This document shows positions 1-7,018 of a DNA stretch of 13,662 nt, piece after piece. The stretch comes from Geobacter sp. UBA698. Its GTDB lineage: Bacteria; Desulfobacterota; Desulfuromonadia; Geobacterales; Pseudopelobacteraceae. The DNA lies in contig DBMM01000144.1 of assembly GCA_002298925.1 (NCBI GenBank), forward strand, positions 1 to 13,662. Reading direction: 5' to 3'. The position numbers and the translations under genes were made by a program. Below the pieces are notes generated by a model. The model did not search any database, was not told the DNA's origin, and saw only the letters and a list, made by a program, of their open reading frames with translations. The stretch's first letter is position 1. Each line of letters begins with the position of its first letter.

Positions 1-46
1 GTTTATTGATGAGATTAAAAATGGATAACAGTACAAGGGGGTAGTC

Positions 47-1241
47 ATGGCGACAAACATGCTCGAACAGCTCACCAAAGAAATTTCAGGTAACATGGTC
101 GGCAAGATTGCCGAATTCCTTGGTGAAGGAGCGCCGGCTGTTCAGAAGGCACTTCCGGCAGCGCTCTCGGCGCTGATCGGGGGGTAGCAACGAAGGGCGC
201 CTCGATTTCGGGAGCGTCACAGCTGCTTGACCAGCTGCGTTCAGGCGGTTTCGGTGCGGAAACGCTCTCGGGGATGGCCGCATCGCTGTCGGGCGGCGAG
301 GTCACAAAAAACTTCATGGAGCGGGGCAGGACTCTTGTCAGCACATATCTTGGCGACAGGGCCGTGGGGATCGGTGACTGGCTCTCTTCCCTAAGCGGGC
401 TTGCTAAGGACAAATCCCAATCGCTGCTGGCTCTGCTGGCCCCCTTTGTCCTGGACATGATCGGCAGGAAGGCCAAGGAGGACGACCTGACCGCAGGCGG
501 ACTGATGGGGCTCCTGACCGGTCAGGCTGCGCACCTTCAGCAGGCTGCCCCGGCGGGGCTTGCCGGCCTGCTCGGTCTAACCAGCTTTGCCAGCCTGGGG
601 ACAGGGGCGGTTGGCGCCGCCCAGGCGCGTTTGCCACCGGCCCCCTGGCCAAGCTCTTCTGGATTCTGGTGGGGATCGCAGTTGCCCTGTTAATGCTTTA
701 CGTACCGCAGCGATGCGCCATGAGACAGGCAGTGGCCCCGGAGATTCCAAAACCAGCAGCCGTTCGGGTGGATCCACTGCTTGGTGCCTTCGGTGAGGCG
801 ACCCTGCCAAACGGCGTGAAACTCTCCATTCCCGAACTCGGCATTGAGCGGAAACTGCTGGCCTTTATTCAGGATACAGGCCGTCCGGTTGACGCGACCA
901 CCTGGTTCACCTTTGACCGGCTGCAGTTCGAGACCGGCAGTGCCGTGCTGAAGTCCTCCTCGCAGGAGCAGCTCACCAACATCGCCGAGATACTCAAGGC
1001 GTATCCCCAAGTGGCGATCAAGCTTGGCGGATACACCGACAACGTGGGGAACCCGCAGTCGAATCTGAAACTTTCCGGCGATCGGGCGAATAACACGATG
1101 CAGGAACTGGTGAAGCTCGGCATCGAGCCGTCGCGCCTGGAGGCCGAGGGATACGGGGAACGGCACCCGGTTGCCGACAATGCAACGGCGGAGGGGAGAC
1201 AGCAGAACAGAAGGATCGACGTCCGCGTGACCAGGAAATAA
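47..1241 (+). pseudogene. DUF937/OmpA-family envelope protein, broken by two frameshifts
   Basis: Joining three frames gives about 398 residues. The ATG at 47 follows AAGGGGG (35-41) with good spacing. Frame 1 (47-187) ends at a TAG right after a six-G run (179-184). One more G would restore the reading frame, which continues through the Ala/Gly/Leu-rich DUF937-like region to about 615-626. There a second one-base loss, possibly in the GG at 624-625, shifts the frame again. The third frame encodes a hydrophobic membrane segment (about 640-700) and a complete C-terminal OmpA domain. In that domain the Asp of TDN (codon 1038-1040) and the Arg of LSGDR (codon 1083-1085) are 15 residues apart, as in the OmpA pair that binds peptidoglycan diaminopimelate. 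The likely role is linking the envelope to peptidoglycan. Both breaks are one-base deletions at G runs in otherwise well-kept coding sequence, so sequencing error is as likely as real decay. The domain calls are firm; the status is not. Confidence 0.75.
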
Positions 1242-1251
1242 TCGATAACGG

Positions 1252-1279
1252 CGCGGATGGAGCTTGCGCTCCATCCGCG
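1252..1279 (+). terminator. Perfect 12-bp hairpin after the OmpA-family gene
   Basis: The arms 1252-1263 and 1268-1279 are exact reverse complements around a four-base loop (TTGC), starting 10 nt after the stop codon at 1239-1241. Only a weak T-rich tail (GGGCTTTC) follows, so it may act as a weak intrinsic terminator or as a 3' mRNA stabiliser. It lies between convergent genes and could serve both strands. Confidence 0.55.
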
Positions 1280-1377
1280 TCGGGCTTTCAGGTGTGTCAG
1301 GGGATCACTTTTGTCGTTGGGATAAATTGTGTCTGCTGTTTGAAGTTTATTTTGGAGATGGGGGCAGCCGGTTTGAA

Positions 1378-1971
1378 TCAGTAGTAATACGAGACCCCAA
1401 TCAGAAACTTGGTGGAATTGAGCGGTTCATTCGGAGAGGCTGTGTCGGCGTTGGAGATGTGGTGGTAGCGGTATTCCAGGTTCAGGGCGGTGTTATTGTC
1501 GATGAAATACTGCAGACCGGTTCCGGCCTGATAACTGTAGCAGAGTTTCGTCCCCATGGTCGGCAGACCCAGGTCCACATACAAAATGCCGCCTCCGGCC
1601 AGCACATAGGGCGTGAATCGCTCCAGGGCGGTGAAGCGCCAGTGACCCAGCAGATACCCCCCCACCATGGATCGTCCGCCATGGTCCACCGCCAGGTGGT
1701 AGGGGAGCTCCAGCAAAATCTCATGGCGGCCCTGATACCAGCTCCCCTTGCCAACATCATCGGACAGGAAAAAACCGGCCCGCAGGATGGCGTCCCAGGT
1801 CTGCACCTGGTGGCGGGTCGCGCCGTAATCGACATGGGAAGTGCCGTAACCGGTCAGAAAACCGAACTCTCCCTTGGCATTCGAAACCGGATTGTCGGCC
1901 GCGGCGGCTGCCGCTGTCATGCTCAGGCAGATTAAAGTCGCCATGAACATGGTCCTGATTGCTTGATTCAT
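1378..1971 (-). CDS. PagL-like outer-membrane lipid A deacylase homologue (acyloxyacyl hydrolase family)
   Basis: This is a 197-residue protein. The ATG at 1971 is preferred over an upstream start at 2025 because a GGAGA ribosome site lies just before it and a clean signal peptide follows (hydrophobic stretch 8-24, likely cleavage near AAA-AD at 24-26). The mature part alternates polar and aromatic residues like a small beta-barrel and ends in aromatic residues (GVSYYY), as outer-membrane proteins do. Near the C-terminus, His171-Ile-Ser173-Asn174 matches the HxSN motif that carries the catalytic His and Ser of PagL. The site 14 residues after the His, where PagL has its catalytic Glu, is Asn185 here, with Glu182 nearby. 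The family removes a 3-O acyl chain from lipid A in the outer membrane. Activity is therefore uncertain, while family membership is fairly likely. It is the last gene of the minus-strand run, 54 nt after the SEC-C gene. Confidence 0.65.
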   Translation of the reverse strand: MNQAIRTMFMATLICLSMTAAAAAADNPVSNAKGEFGFLTGYGTSHVDYGATRHQVQTWDAILRAGFFLSDDVGKGSWYQGRHEILLELPYHLAVDHGGRSMVGGYLLGHWRFTALERFTPYVLAGGGILYVDLGLPTMGTKLCYSYQAGTGLQYFIDNNTALNLEYRYHHISNADTASPNEPLNSTKFLIGVSYYY

Positions 1972-1990
1972 GGAATCTCCGATCAATTGA

Positions 1991-2015
1991 CCAGCCGCTA
2001 ACTGCTGGCGGCTGG
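1991..2015 (-). terminator. Intergenic hairpin between the SEC-C and PagL-like genes
   Basis: CCAGCCGC (1991-1998) and GCGGCTGG (2008-2015) form a perfect 8-bp stem with a 9-nt loop, just after the stop of the SEC-C gene. No T run follows on the minus strand, so this may be a processing or stability element, or a weak terminator that lowers expression of the last gene. Confidence 0.35.
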
Positions 2016-2025
2016 CCGTTGGCAA

Positions 2026-2508
2026 CTATTTACCGCAGCACTTCTTGTACTTGAGGCCGCTGCCGCAGCTGCAGGGATCATTGCGGCCGATCTTGCTGAC
2101 GGTGATCGGTCGGGGCTTGACCAGGGTTCCGTCGTGAAAATACCAGCGACCGTCCTGGCGCTTGAACTGGGCGCGTTCGTGGTGCTCGCGCCGGATGTCG
2201 TTTTCGCTGAAGCGGGCAATGAATTCGACCTCGCCGGAGTCATCGGCAGGGCCTCCGTTTTGGGTGGCGATGATTTCCAGACCTTGCCAGTCGGTCCCTT
2301 CTGCCCATTCCCTGGTGCCTTTGTGGTCGTAATCCTGGCGCTGGTCGGGATGGGTGGTTTCGAAGATGAAATCCATCTGCACGGCAACATGGGCCGAATA
2401 GCGCGCCCGCATCAGTTTTTCGGCTGTCTCGGCCGGGAGTGATCCGTTGATGATCGGTTCGCAGCAGCTGGAATAGGCCAGGCCGCTTCCGCAGGGACAA
2501 TTGTTCAT
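2026..2508 (-). CDS. YchJ-family (UPF0225) SEC-C motif protein
   Basis: The protein has 160 residues, the usual size for YchJ. It carries two zinc-type SEC-C motifs of the form CxCx8CC, one at each end: Cys4, Cys6, Cys15, Cys16 and Cys146, Cys148, Cys157, Cys158. Between them is the NTF2-like central domain (about 28-130), with typical Arg-Ala-Arg-Tyr and Phe-Ile-Ala-Arg-Phe stretches. The start at 2508 is supported by AGGAG about 7-8 nt upstream. SEC-C motifs resemble the zinc-binding tail of SecA that binds SecB and ribosomes, but the role of YchJ proteins is not established and I do not assign one. It lies 74 nt after the SulP gene and is probably read with it. The family assignment is firm. 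Confidence 0.88.
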   Translation of the reverse strand: MNNCPCGSGLAYSSCCEPIINGSLPAETAEKLMRARYSAHVAVQMDFIFETTHPDQRQDYDHKGTREWAEGTDWQGLEIIATQNGGPADDSGEVEFIARFSENDIRREHHERAQFKRQDGRWYFHDGTLVKPRPITVSKIGRNDPCSCGSGLKYKKCCGK

Positions 2509-2582
2509 GTTTTTATCTCCTGAATTATGATTTTGGGGGATATATGCGGTGCCACATAAGCGGCGCCTTTGTCAAACCTTTT

Positions 2583-4325
2583 CTATCGTGAAGTTCCCAG
2601 CTTGGACTCCCGTTCGTAGTCCTCCACGATGTCAGCCAGGGCCGTGTGCCGGCTGACGCCCCCCAGCCGCTCGCTGATGCCGGTTGCGCGCAGGATTTCC
2701 CGCACTTCGGCGTGGGCCTCCGCCACCCTGAGCTGGATTCCCTGCTGCTCGAGCTGTTCCTCCAGCCGGTCCAGCATGCGTGCGCCGGCAGCGTCGATGT
2801 AGGGCGAGGTGGACAGATCGCAGACCGCCAGTCTGACCGGAGTTGTTTCATTGCGGATGTTGTTCAGCACGGAGTTGGCGATGCTCTCCACATTGAAATA
2901 GAGCAGGGGGGCTTCCACCCGGAACAGGAACAGTCCCGGGAACAGTTCGTTGTCGCTGTGACGAACAGCGTCGCTGAAACGAATGGTGCCTGGAATGCGC
3001 CCCAGGGTGGCCACATGCGGCTTGGCCAACAGGCGCAGCAGGAACAGGAGCGAGGCGATGGCCGAAATTGCCACCCCTTTGAGTATGCCCAGCAGCAGCA
3101 CTGAGATGAAGGCCACCAGCGCCACGTTGAACTCGAGACTGCTGATCTGCCGCAGCTGCCTGAAATCGGCAATTCTGACAAAACCGGTCACGGCTACCAG
3201 GACGATGGCGGCCAGTACCGCATTGGGCAGGTTGCGCAGCAGACCGGCCAGAAAAAACAGCACCAGCGTCAGGGCAGCTGACGCCACCACCAGCGACAGT
3301 GGCGTACAGGCACCGGCCTTCTCGTTTACCGCGGATTGTGACAGTCCCCCGGCCACCGGATAACCCTGGCCAAGGGCCGCCACCAAGTTGGCCGCCCCCA
3401 GTCCCAGCAGTTCCTGGTGGGGATTGACGCTGTAGTTGTGCTTTTCCGCAAAGGTGCGTGCCGCGGCAATACTCTCCACATAGGAAATCAGGAAGCAGGC
3501 GAAGGCCAGTTCCAGCAGACCCTCCACCTGTTGCGGTTCAAAGTGGGGTACAGCGAAGTGCGGCAGGCCGGCCGATATGGGGCCGACAATCGCCACCCCT
3601 TGGCCGGAAAGGCCTAACAGGGAAACGACCACGGTGGACAATACTACGACCACCAGCGCCGCCGGGCGTCCCGGAAAGAGGCGTTCGCCCGCCAGCAGCA
3701 GCAGCAGCGCTGCAATTCCGATCACCAGCACGGTGATATTGGCATCGCCCAACTGCTGCAGGATGACCAGGATCCGTTCAAAGAAATTATTGCCCCCGCC
3801 TGGCACGCCGAACAGTTTGGGCAGCTGGGTAGCGGCGATGCTCAGAGCCGCGCCGGCCTTGAAGCCGAGCAGGATCGACTGGGAGATGAAGTTGACAAAC
3901 GTGTCCAGCCGCATCAGCCAGGCCAGGAGACACATCACGGCGACCATGCCGGCGGTCAGTGCGGCTATGGCTGCGTACTTGGCCGGGTTGCCGTGTGCCA
4001 TGCTGCCCACTACACCGGCAACCATCACCGATATGGCGGCGGTCGGTCCGATGGCCAGATGGCGGGAGGTGGCAAAGAGCGCATAGGCGATGCCGCTGAA
4101 AATATAGCAGTACAGGCCGACTTCGGGCGGCAATCCCGCCAGAGTTGAGTAGGCCATTGCCACCGGCACCGCATAGGCGGCCAGAGTCAGGCCGGCGATC
4201 AGGTCATGCCACAGCCATTCCTTCTGATAGCCGGGCAGCCAACCGACGATCGGCAGCAGCGCGGTGATCCGCTGGAGAACGGTTGCGCGTGGTGCGCTCG
4301 AGTTGTTGTGGCTGGCGCTGTTCAT
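2583..4325 (-). CDS. SulP-family inorganic anion transporter with STAS domain
   Basis: This 580-residue inner-membrane protein has the full SulP layout. A hydrophobic core (about 35-440) contains many transmembrane segments, including the typical Tyr-Ala-Val-Pro-Val-Ala-Met-Ala-Tyr first helix, the GPTAAISVM stretch of the third helix and a PVAGGLSQSAVN segment. A cytoplasmic STAS domain follows (about 455-565). The family carries sulfate, bicarbonate or other anions, usually by proton or sodium coupling; the substrate cannot be read from this sequence. In the STAS loop the motif is Asp511-Ala-Ala-Gly514. Anti-sigma antagonists have a phosphorylatable Ser after this Asp, so control by phosphorylation at that site is unlikely. 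The start at 4325 lies 18 nt after the stop of the upstream gene and has no strong ribosome site, which fits translational coupling. No carbonic anhydrase gene or sulfur-assimilation gene is adjacent. Confidence 0.88.
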   Translation of the reverse strand: MNSASHNNSSAPRATVLQRITALLPIVGWLPGYQKEWLWHDLIAGLTLAAYAVPVAMAYSTLAGLPPEVGLYCYIFSGIAYALFATSRHLAIGPTAAISVMVAGVVGSMAHGNPAKYAAIAALTAGMVAVMCLLAWLMRLDTFVNFISQSILLGFKAGAALSIAATQLPKLFGVPGGGNNFFERILVILQQLGDANITVLVIGIAALLLLLAGERLFPGRPAALVVVVLSTVVVSLLGLSGQGVAIVGPISAGLPHFAVPHFEPQQVEGLLELAFACFLISYVESIAAARTFAEKHNYSVNPHQELLGLGAANLVAALGQGYPVAGGLSQSAVNEKAGACTPLSLVVASAALTLVLFFLAGLLRNLPNAVLAAIVLVAVTGFVRIADFRQLRQISSLEFNVALVAFISVLLLGILKGVAISAIASLLFLLRLLAKPHVATLGRIPGTIRFSDAVRHSDNELFPGLFLFRVEAPLLYFNVESIANSVLNNIRNETTPVRLAVCDLSTSPYIDAAGARMLDRLEEQLEQQGIQLRVAEAHAEVREILRATGISERLGGVSRHTALADIVEDYERESKLGTSR

Positions 4326-4343
4326 GGCTACATTGTTTCATTA

Positions 4344-6425
4344 TTACTTGAGCAGCGCCAGCAGTTTCGTCAGTTCGTCTCCGGAGGATACCGGCGGGAA
4401 GCAGGTGCCCTGGGCGCAAAGCTGGGCCTGGCCGCTGTGGTCGTTGGCCTGGAAACGTATGGTCAACCCTGGCAGCAGCACTGTCTTGGCGGCCCGTAGC
4501 AGTTCCCTGACCCTGGAGGAATCACGGCGCCCTTCGAGCTGGATGACCACCGCTTCGTTCTCGAGCATGACGCCGGCCTGCAGCGCCCCCAGATGGGCGG
4601 TGGGATGCTTGCCGGAGTCGGCCAACTGGGGAGCCAGCAGGGCGTGGGCCAGATCGTGCAGTTCGGGGCGTTCCGCGGCATTGCCCAGGCGGATGAAACA
4701 TTTGGCAGCCAGGGAAAAGGGGGAGGGGAGCACCCCGTCATGCTCCAGCGAGGCGGCCAGAGGCATCTGTTCGGTATCCCGGCCGGTCTTGGCGAAGGTC
4801 TGGGTGCGGGGATCGTAGAACAGGCGGGTCATGTCATCGGTCAGTTGCAGGGCCTGCTCCAGCCAGGAAACGTCCAGGGTGGCTTCAAACAGTTCGATCA
4901 GCCCCAGGCAGAGCGAGGCGTAATCCTCCAGAAAGGCCGGCGTGTCGGAAGGGCCGTTCAGATAGCTGCGCAGCAGCCGTCCGTCCGTCCGCCGCAGGTT
5001 GCTGAGGATGAAAGCGGCGGCCCGGGCGGCGCTGTCGATATGCTCCTGTTTGCCGCCGATCAGGCCTCCTTTGGCCAGGGCGGCGATCATCAGGCCGTTC
5101 CAGGCCGTGATGATCTTTTCGTCCCGCAGCGGTCGGATGCGGCGCGAACGCCGCTCCAGCAGCCTTTCCCGGCAGCGCTCCAGCTTCTGATCGGTACTGT
5201 TCCGCTCCAGTCCCTCCAGTTTGCAGAATTCGTCCAGGCTGAGCGGGATGTTGAGGATGGAGTGCCCCTCGAAATTGCCGTCAGCGCTGATATCGAAATA
5301 GGAACAGAACAGTTCAGCGTCCTTACCGAGGCAGGTATCGACTTCGACCTTGTCCCAGAGATAGAATTTCCCCTCAATGCCTTCCGAATCCGCATCCAGG
5401 GCCGAATGGAAGCCGCCCGACTCCGATGTCAGTTCCCGCTTCACAAACCGGAAAATGTTTTCTGTCATCTCCAGGAAGACCTCCTCGCCACTGGCCTGGA
5501 AAGCCTCCAGGGCGGTCAGGGCGACCATGGCCTGGTCATAGAGCATCTTCTCGAAGTGCGGCACCAGCCATTTGCGGTCAACGGCATAACGGTGCAGGCC
5601 GCCCCCCACCTGATCCCAGATGCCGCCCGTCCGGATGCTGCGCAGGGTATCCAGCGCCATCTTCAGCGCCTGCTGATTGCCGGCATCGCCCTGTTCGATC
5701 AGCCAGCTGATATTGATCGGCATGGGGAATTTGGGGGCGGTGCCGAAACCGCAATACTCACTGTCATAGGTCTGTTCCAGCTGTTCGAAGGCCGATTGGC
5801 CGATCTCCTCCAGTTCGATACACTCCTGCGATGCAGACAGGGAGAGCAGGCTCAGTGCTTCCATGATGCCGCGGCAGTTCTTTTCGATCCGGTCCGGCTG
5901 CTGCCGCCAGAGGGTGGCGATATTGGCCAGCAGCTCCATCAGGCCGCTCATGCCGTTCCGTCCGTGCTTGGGCAGGTAGGTCATGGCGAAGAACGGCCTT
6001 TTGTCGGGCGTCATGAAGATGTTCAGGGGCCAGCCGCCGCTGCCGGTCAGCACCTGGGATACGGTCATGAAGAAGTCGTCGATGTCGGGCCGCTCCTCGC
6101 GGTCGACCTTGATGCAGACAAAATGGCGGTTGAGCAGGTCGGCCACCTCGTCGTCCTCGAAGCATTCGTGGGCCATGACATGGCACCAGTGGCAGGTGGC
6201 ATAACCGATGGAAAGCAGGATCGGCCGGTTCTCGCGGCGGGCCTTTTCAAAGGCGTCGTCGCCCCACTCGTACCACTCCACCGGGTTTTCGGCATGCTGC
6301 AGCAGGTAGGGACTTCTGGCAAAGATAAGCCGGTTGAACTGTTCCCCGCCGTCGGCCGGCAGGGCGGTCTTGTCGATATTCATCAGGCCGGCGATATGGG
6401 CGCCGCTGTCGCTGGTTTTAGTCAT
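4344..6425 (-). CDS. DUF255 thioredoxin-domain protein (YyaL/SSP411 family)
   Basis: The protein has 693 residues, full length for the family. The N-terminal thioredoxin-like domain (about 30-190) begins with the family signature around SPYLLQHAENPVEW (38-51). It holds the redox pair Cys78-His-Trp-Cys81 followed by His82, and the conserved SGGWPLNIFMTP block at 129-140. The remainder (about 200-690) resembles the (alpha/alpha)6 barrel of N-acylglucosamine 2-epimerase and glycosidase-like proteins, with Trp/Gly-rich blocks such as GGIWDQVGGGLHRY and LVPHFEKMLYDQA. No signal peptide is visible, so it is probably cytoplasmic. The start at 6425 has GAGAGG close upstream. The biochemical role of the family is unknown; in animals the homologue SPATA20 is linked to sperm. 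It is probably the first gene of the unit that continues into SulP. Family assignment is firm; function is not assigned. Confidence 0.88.
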   Translation of the reverse strand: MTKTSDSGAHIAGLMNIDKTALPADGGEQFNRLIFARSPYLLQHAENPVEWYEWGDDAFEKARRENRPILLSIGYATCHWCHVMAHECFEDDEVADLLNRHFVCIKVDREERPDIDDFFMTVSQVLTGSGGWPLNIFMTPDKRPFFAMTYLPKHGRNGMSGLMELLANIATLWRQQPDRIEKNCRGIMEALSLLSLSASQECIELEEIGQSAFEQLEQTYDSEYCGFGTAPKFPMPINISWLIEQGDAGNQQALKMALDTLRSIRTGGIWDQVGGGLHRYAVDRKWLVPHFEKMLYDQAMVALTALEAFQASGEEVFLEMTENIFRFVKRELTSESGGFHSALDADSEGIEGKFYLWDKVEVDTCLGKDAELFCSYFDISADGNFEGHSILNIPLSLDEFCKLEGLERNSTDQKLERCRERLLERRSRRIRPLRDEKIITAWNGLMIAALAKGGLIGGKQEHIDSAARAAAFILSNLRRTDGRLLRSYLNGPSDTPAFLEDYASLCLGLIELFEATLDVSWLEQALQLTDDMTRLFYDPRTQTFAKTGRDTEQMPLAASLEHDGVLPSPFSLAAKCFIRLGNAAERPELHDLAHALLAPQLADSGKHPTAHLGALQAGVMLENEAVVIQLEGRRDSSRVRELLRAAKTVLLPGLTIRFQANDHSGQAQLCAQGTCFPPVSSGDELTKLLALLK

Positions 6426-6494
6426 GGTGCCTCTCAGTAGTTTTTTGTAAAGATGGCGTTCAAGTGAGAGCAGATCATATCCAGGTTGTGCAAT

Positions 6495-6527
6495 GGTAAA
6501 ATTGTAGCCATAGCTTCAGGGATGGCT
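6495..6527 (-). terminator. Possible terminator after the cupredoxin gene
   Basis: AGCCAT (6506-6511) and ATGGCT (6522-6527) form a 6-bp stem with a 10-nt loop. On the minus strand the stem is followed by ACAATTTTA, a short T run. A second stem, 6529-6534 with 6554-6559, overlaps the stop codon of the cupredoxin gene. Both are modest; the first could end the helicase/cupredoxin transcript before the DUF255 gene. Confidence 0.3.
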
Positions 6528-6552
6528 GGGAGTGGGTCTGATAGAGAAAATC

Positions 6553-6954
6553 TCACTCCACGACCTCCAGGACCCCTTCCATGCCCTTGTCACGGTGGCT
6601 TTTCATGAATGGCGGTTTCTTGCTGCAATAGATCGGGTAGCTTCCCGTTTTGCCGGGGGTGAAGAAAAATGTCATTGGCTTGCGGGAGAGGGATTCACTG
6701 ATGGTGATGCCCGCATCCGGTGCCTTGATGACGATGTCGTGTGGAATCAGCAGTGATTCCTTGCGCACTTTCAGTTCCACCGGCATGTTGACCTTGACCA
6801 CGATATGTCCGGGTTTGAAAAAGTATTCCCCGGCCACGATCTCGACCCGCTGGATGCCGTCCTGGTCGACCGGCACGATGAAGGGAGTGTCGGCTGCCAG
6901 GCAGGGCAGGGCACTCATCAAGCAGAAAACTGTGACAAGCAGCATTTTTTTCAT
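6553..6954 (-). CDS. Small periplasmic cupredoxin-domain protein
   Basis: The protein has 133 residues with a clear signal peptide (MKKMLLVTVF start, likely cleavage near Ala20/Ala21), so the mature form is periplasmic and about 112 residues. The rest is a single cupredoxin-like beta-sandwich. Candidate copper ligands are His72 in IPHDIVI, then Cys110, His120 and Met125 near the C-terminus, the order seen in type 1 copper proteins. The loop between Cys and His is long and basic (SKKPPFMKS). In common blue-copper proteins this loop is short, so the site may differ from plastocyanin or azurin. The start is secured by GGAGGTGA at the ideal distance. It lies 64 nt after the helicase stop and may be read with it, but the two have no evident functional link. 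A role in periplasmic electron transfer or copper binding is an inference from the fold. Confidence 0.75.
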   Translation of the reverse strand: MKKMLLVTVFCLMSALPCLAADTPFIVPVDQDGIQRVEIVAGEYFFKPGHIVVKVNMPVELKVRKESLLIPHDIVIKAPDAGITISESLSRKPMTFFFTPGKTGSYPIYCSKKPPFMKSHRDKGMEGVLEVVE

Positions 6955-7018
6955 GATGTCACCTCCGTTTGGGAATTTCTTTTCGAACGTTTATCTCCGT
7001 AGTACTCGTTGTAGCCCC

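Noticed and set aside
2527..2581. Possible promoter for the SEC-C gene: a minus-strand TTGACA and a perfect -24 TGGCAC of a sigma-54 promoter
   Set aside because: No -10 box lies at a proper distance from TTGACA, and the -12 element expected after TGGCAC lacks the essential GC.
3417..3736. Short plus-strand frames inside the SulP gene
   Set aside because: Antisense to conserved transmembrane and loop sequence, with no domain features.
4593..6440. A 615-codon open frame on the plus strand, antisense to the DUF255 gene
   Set aside because: Its translation is low-complexity Gly/Gln/Val/Leu-rich with no recognisable domain, while the minus strand encodes a clear conserved protein. It is a shadow frame of GC-rich coding DNA.
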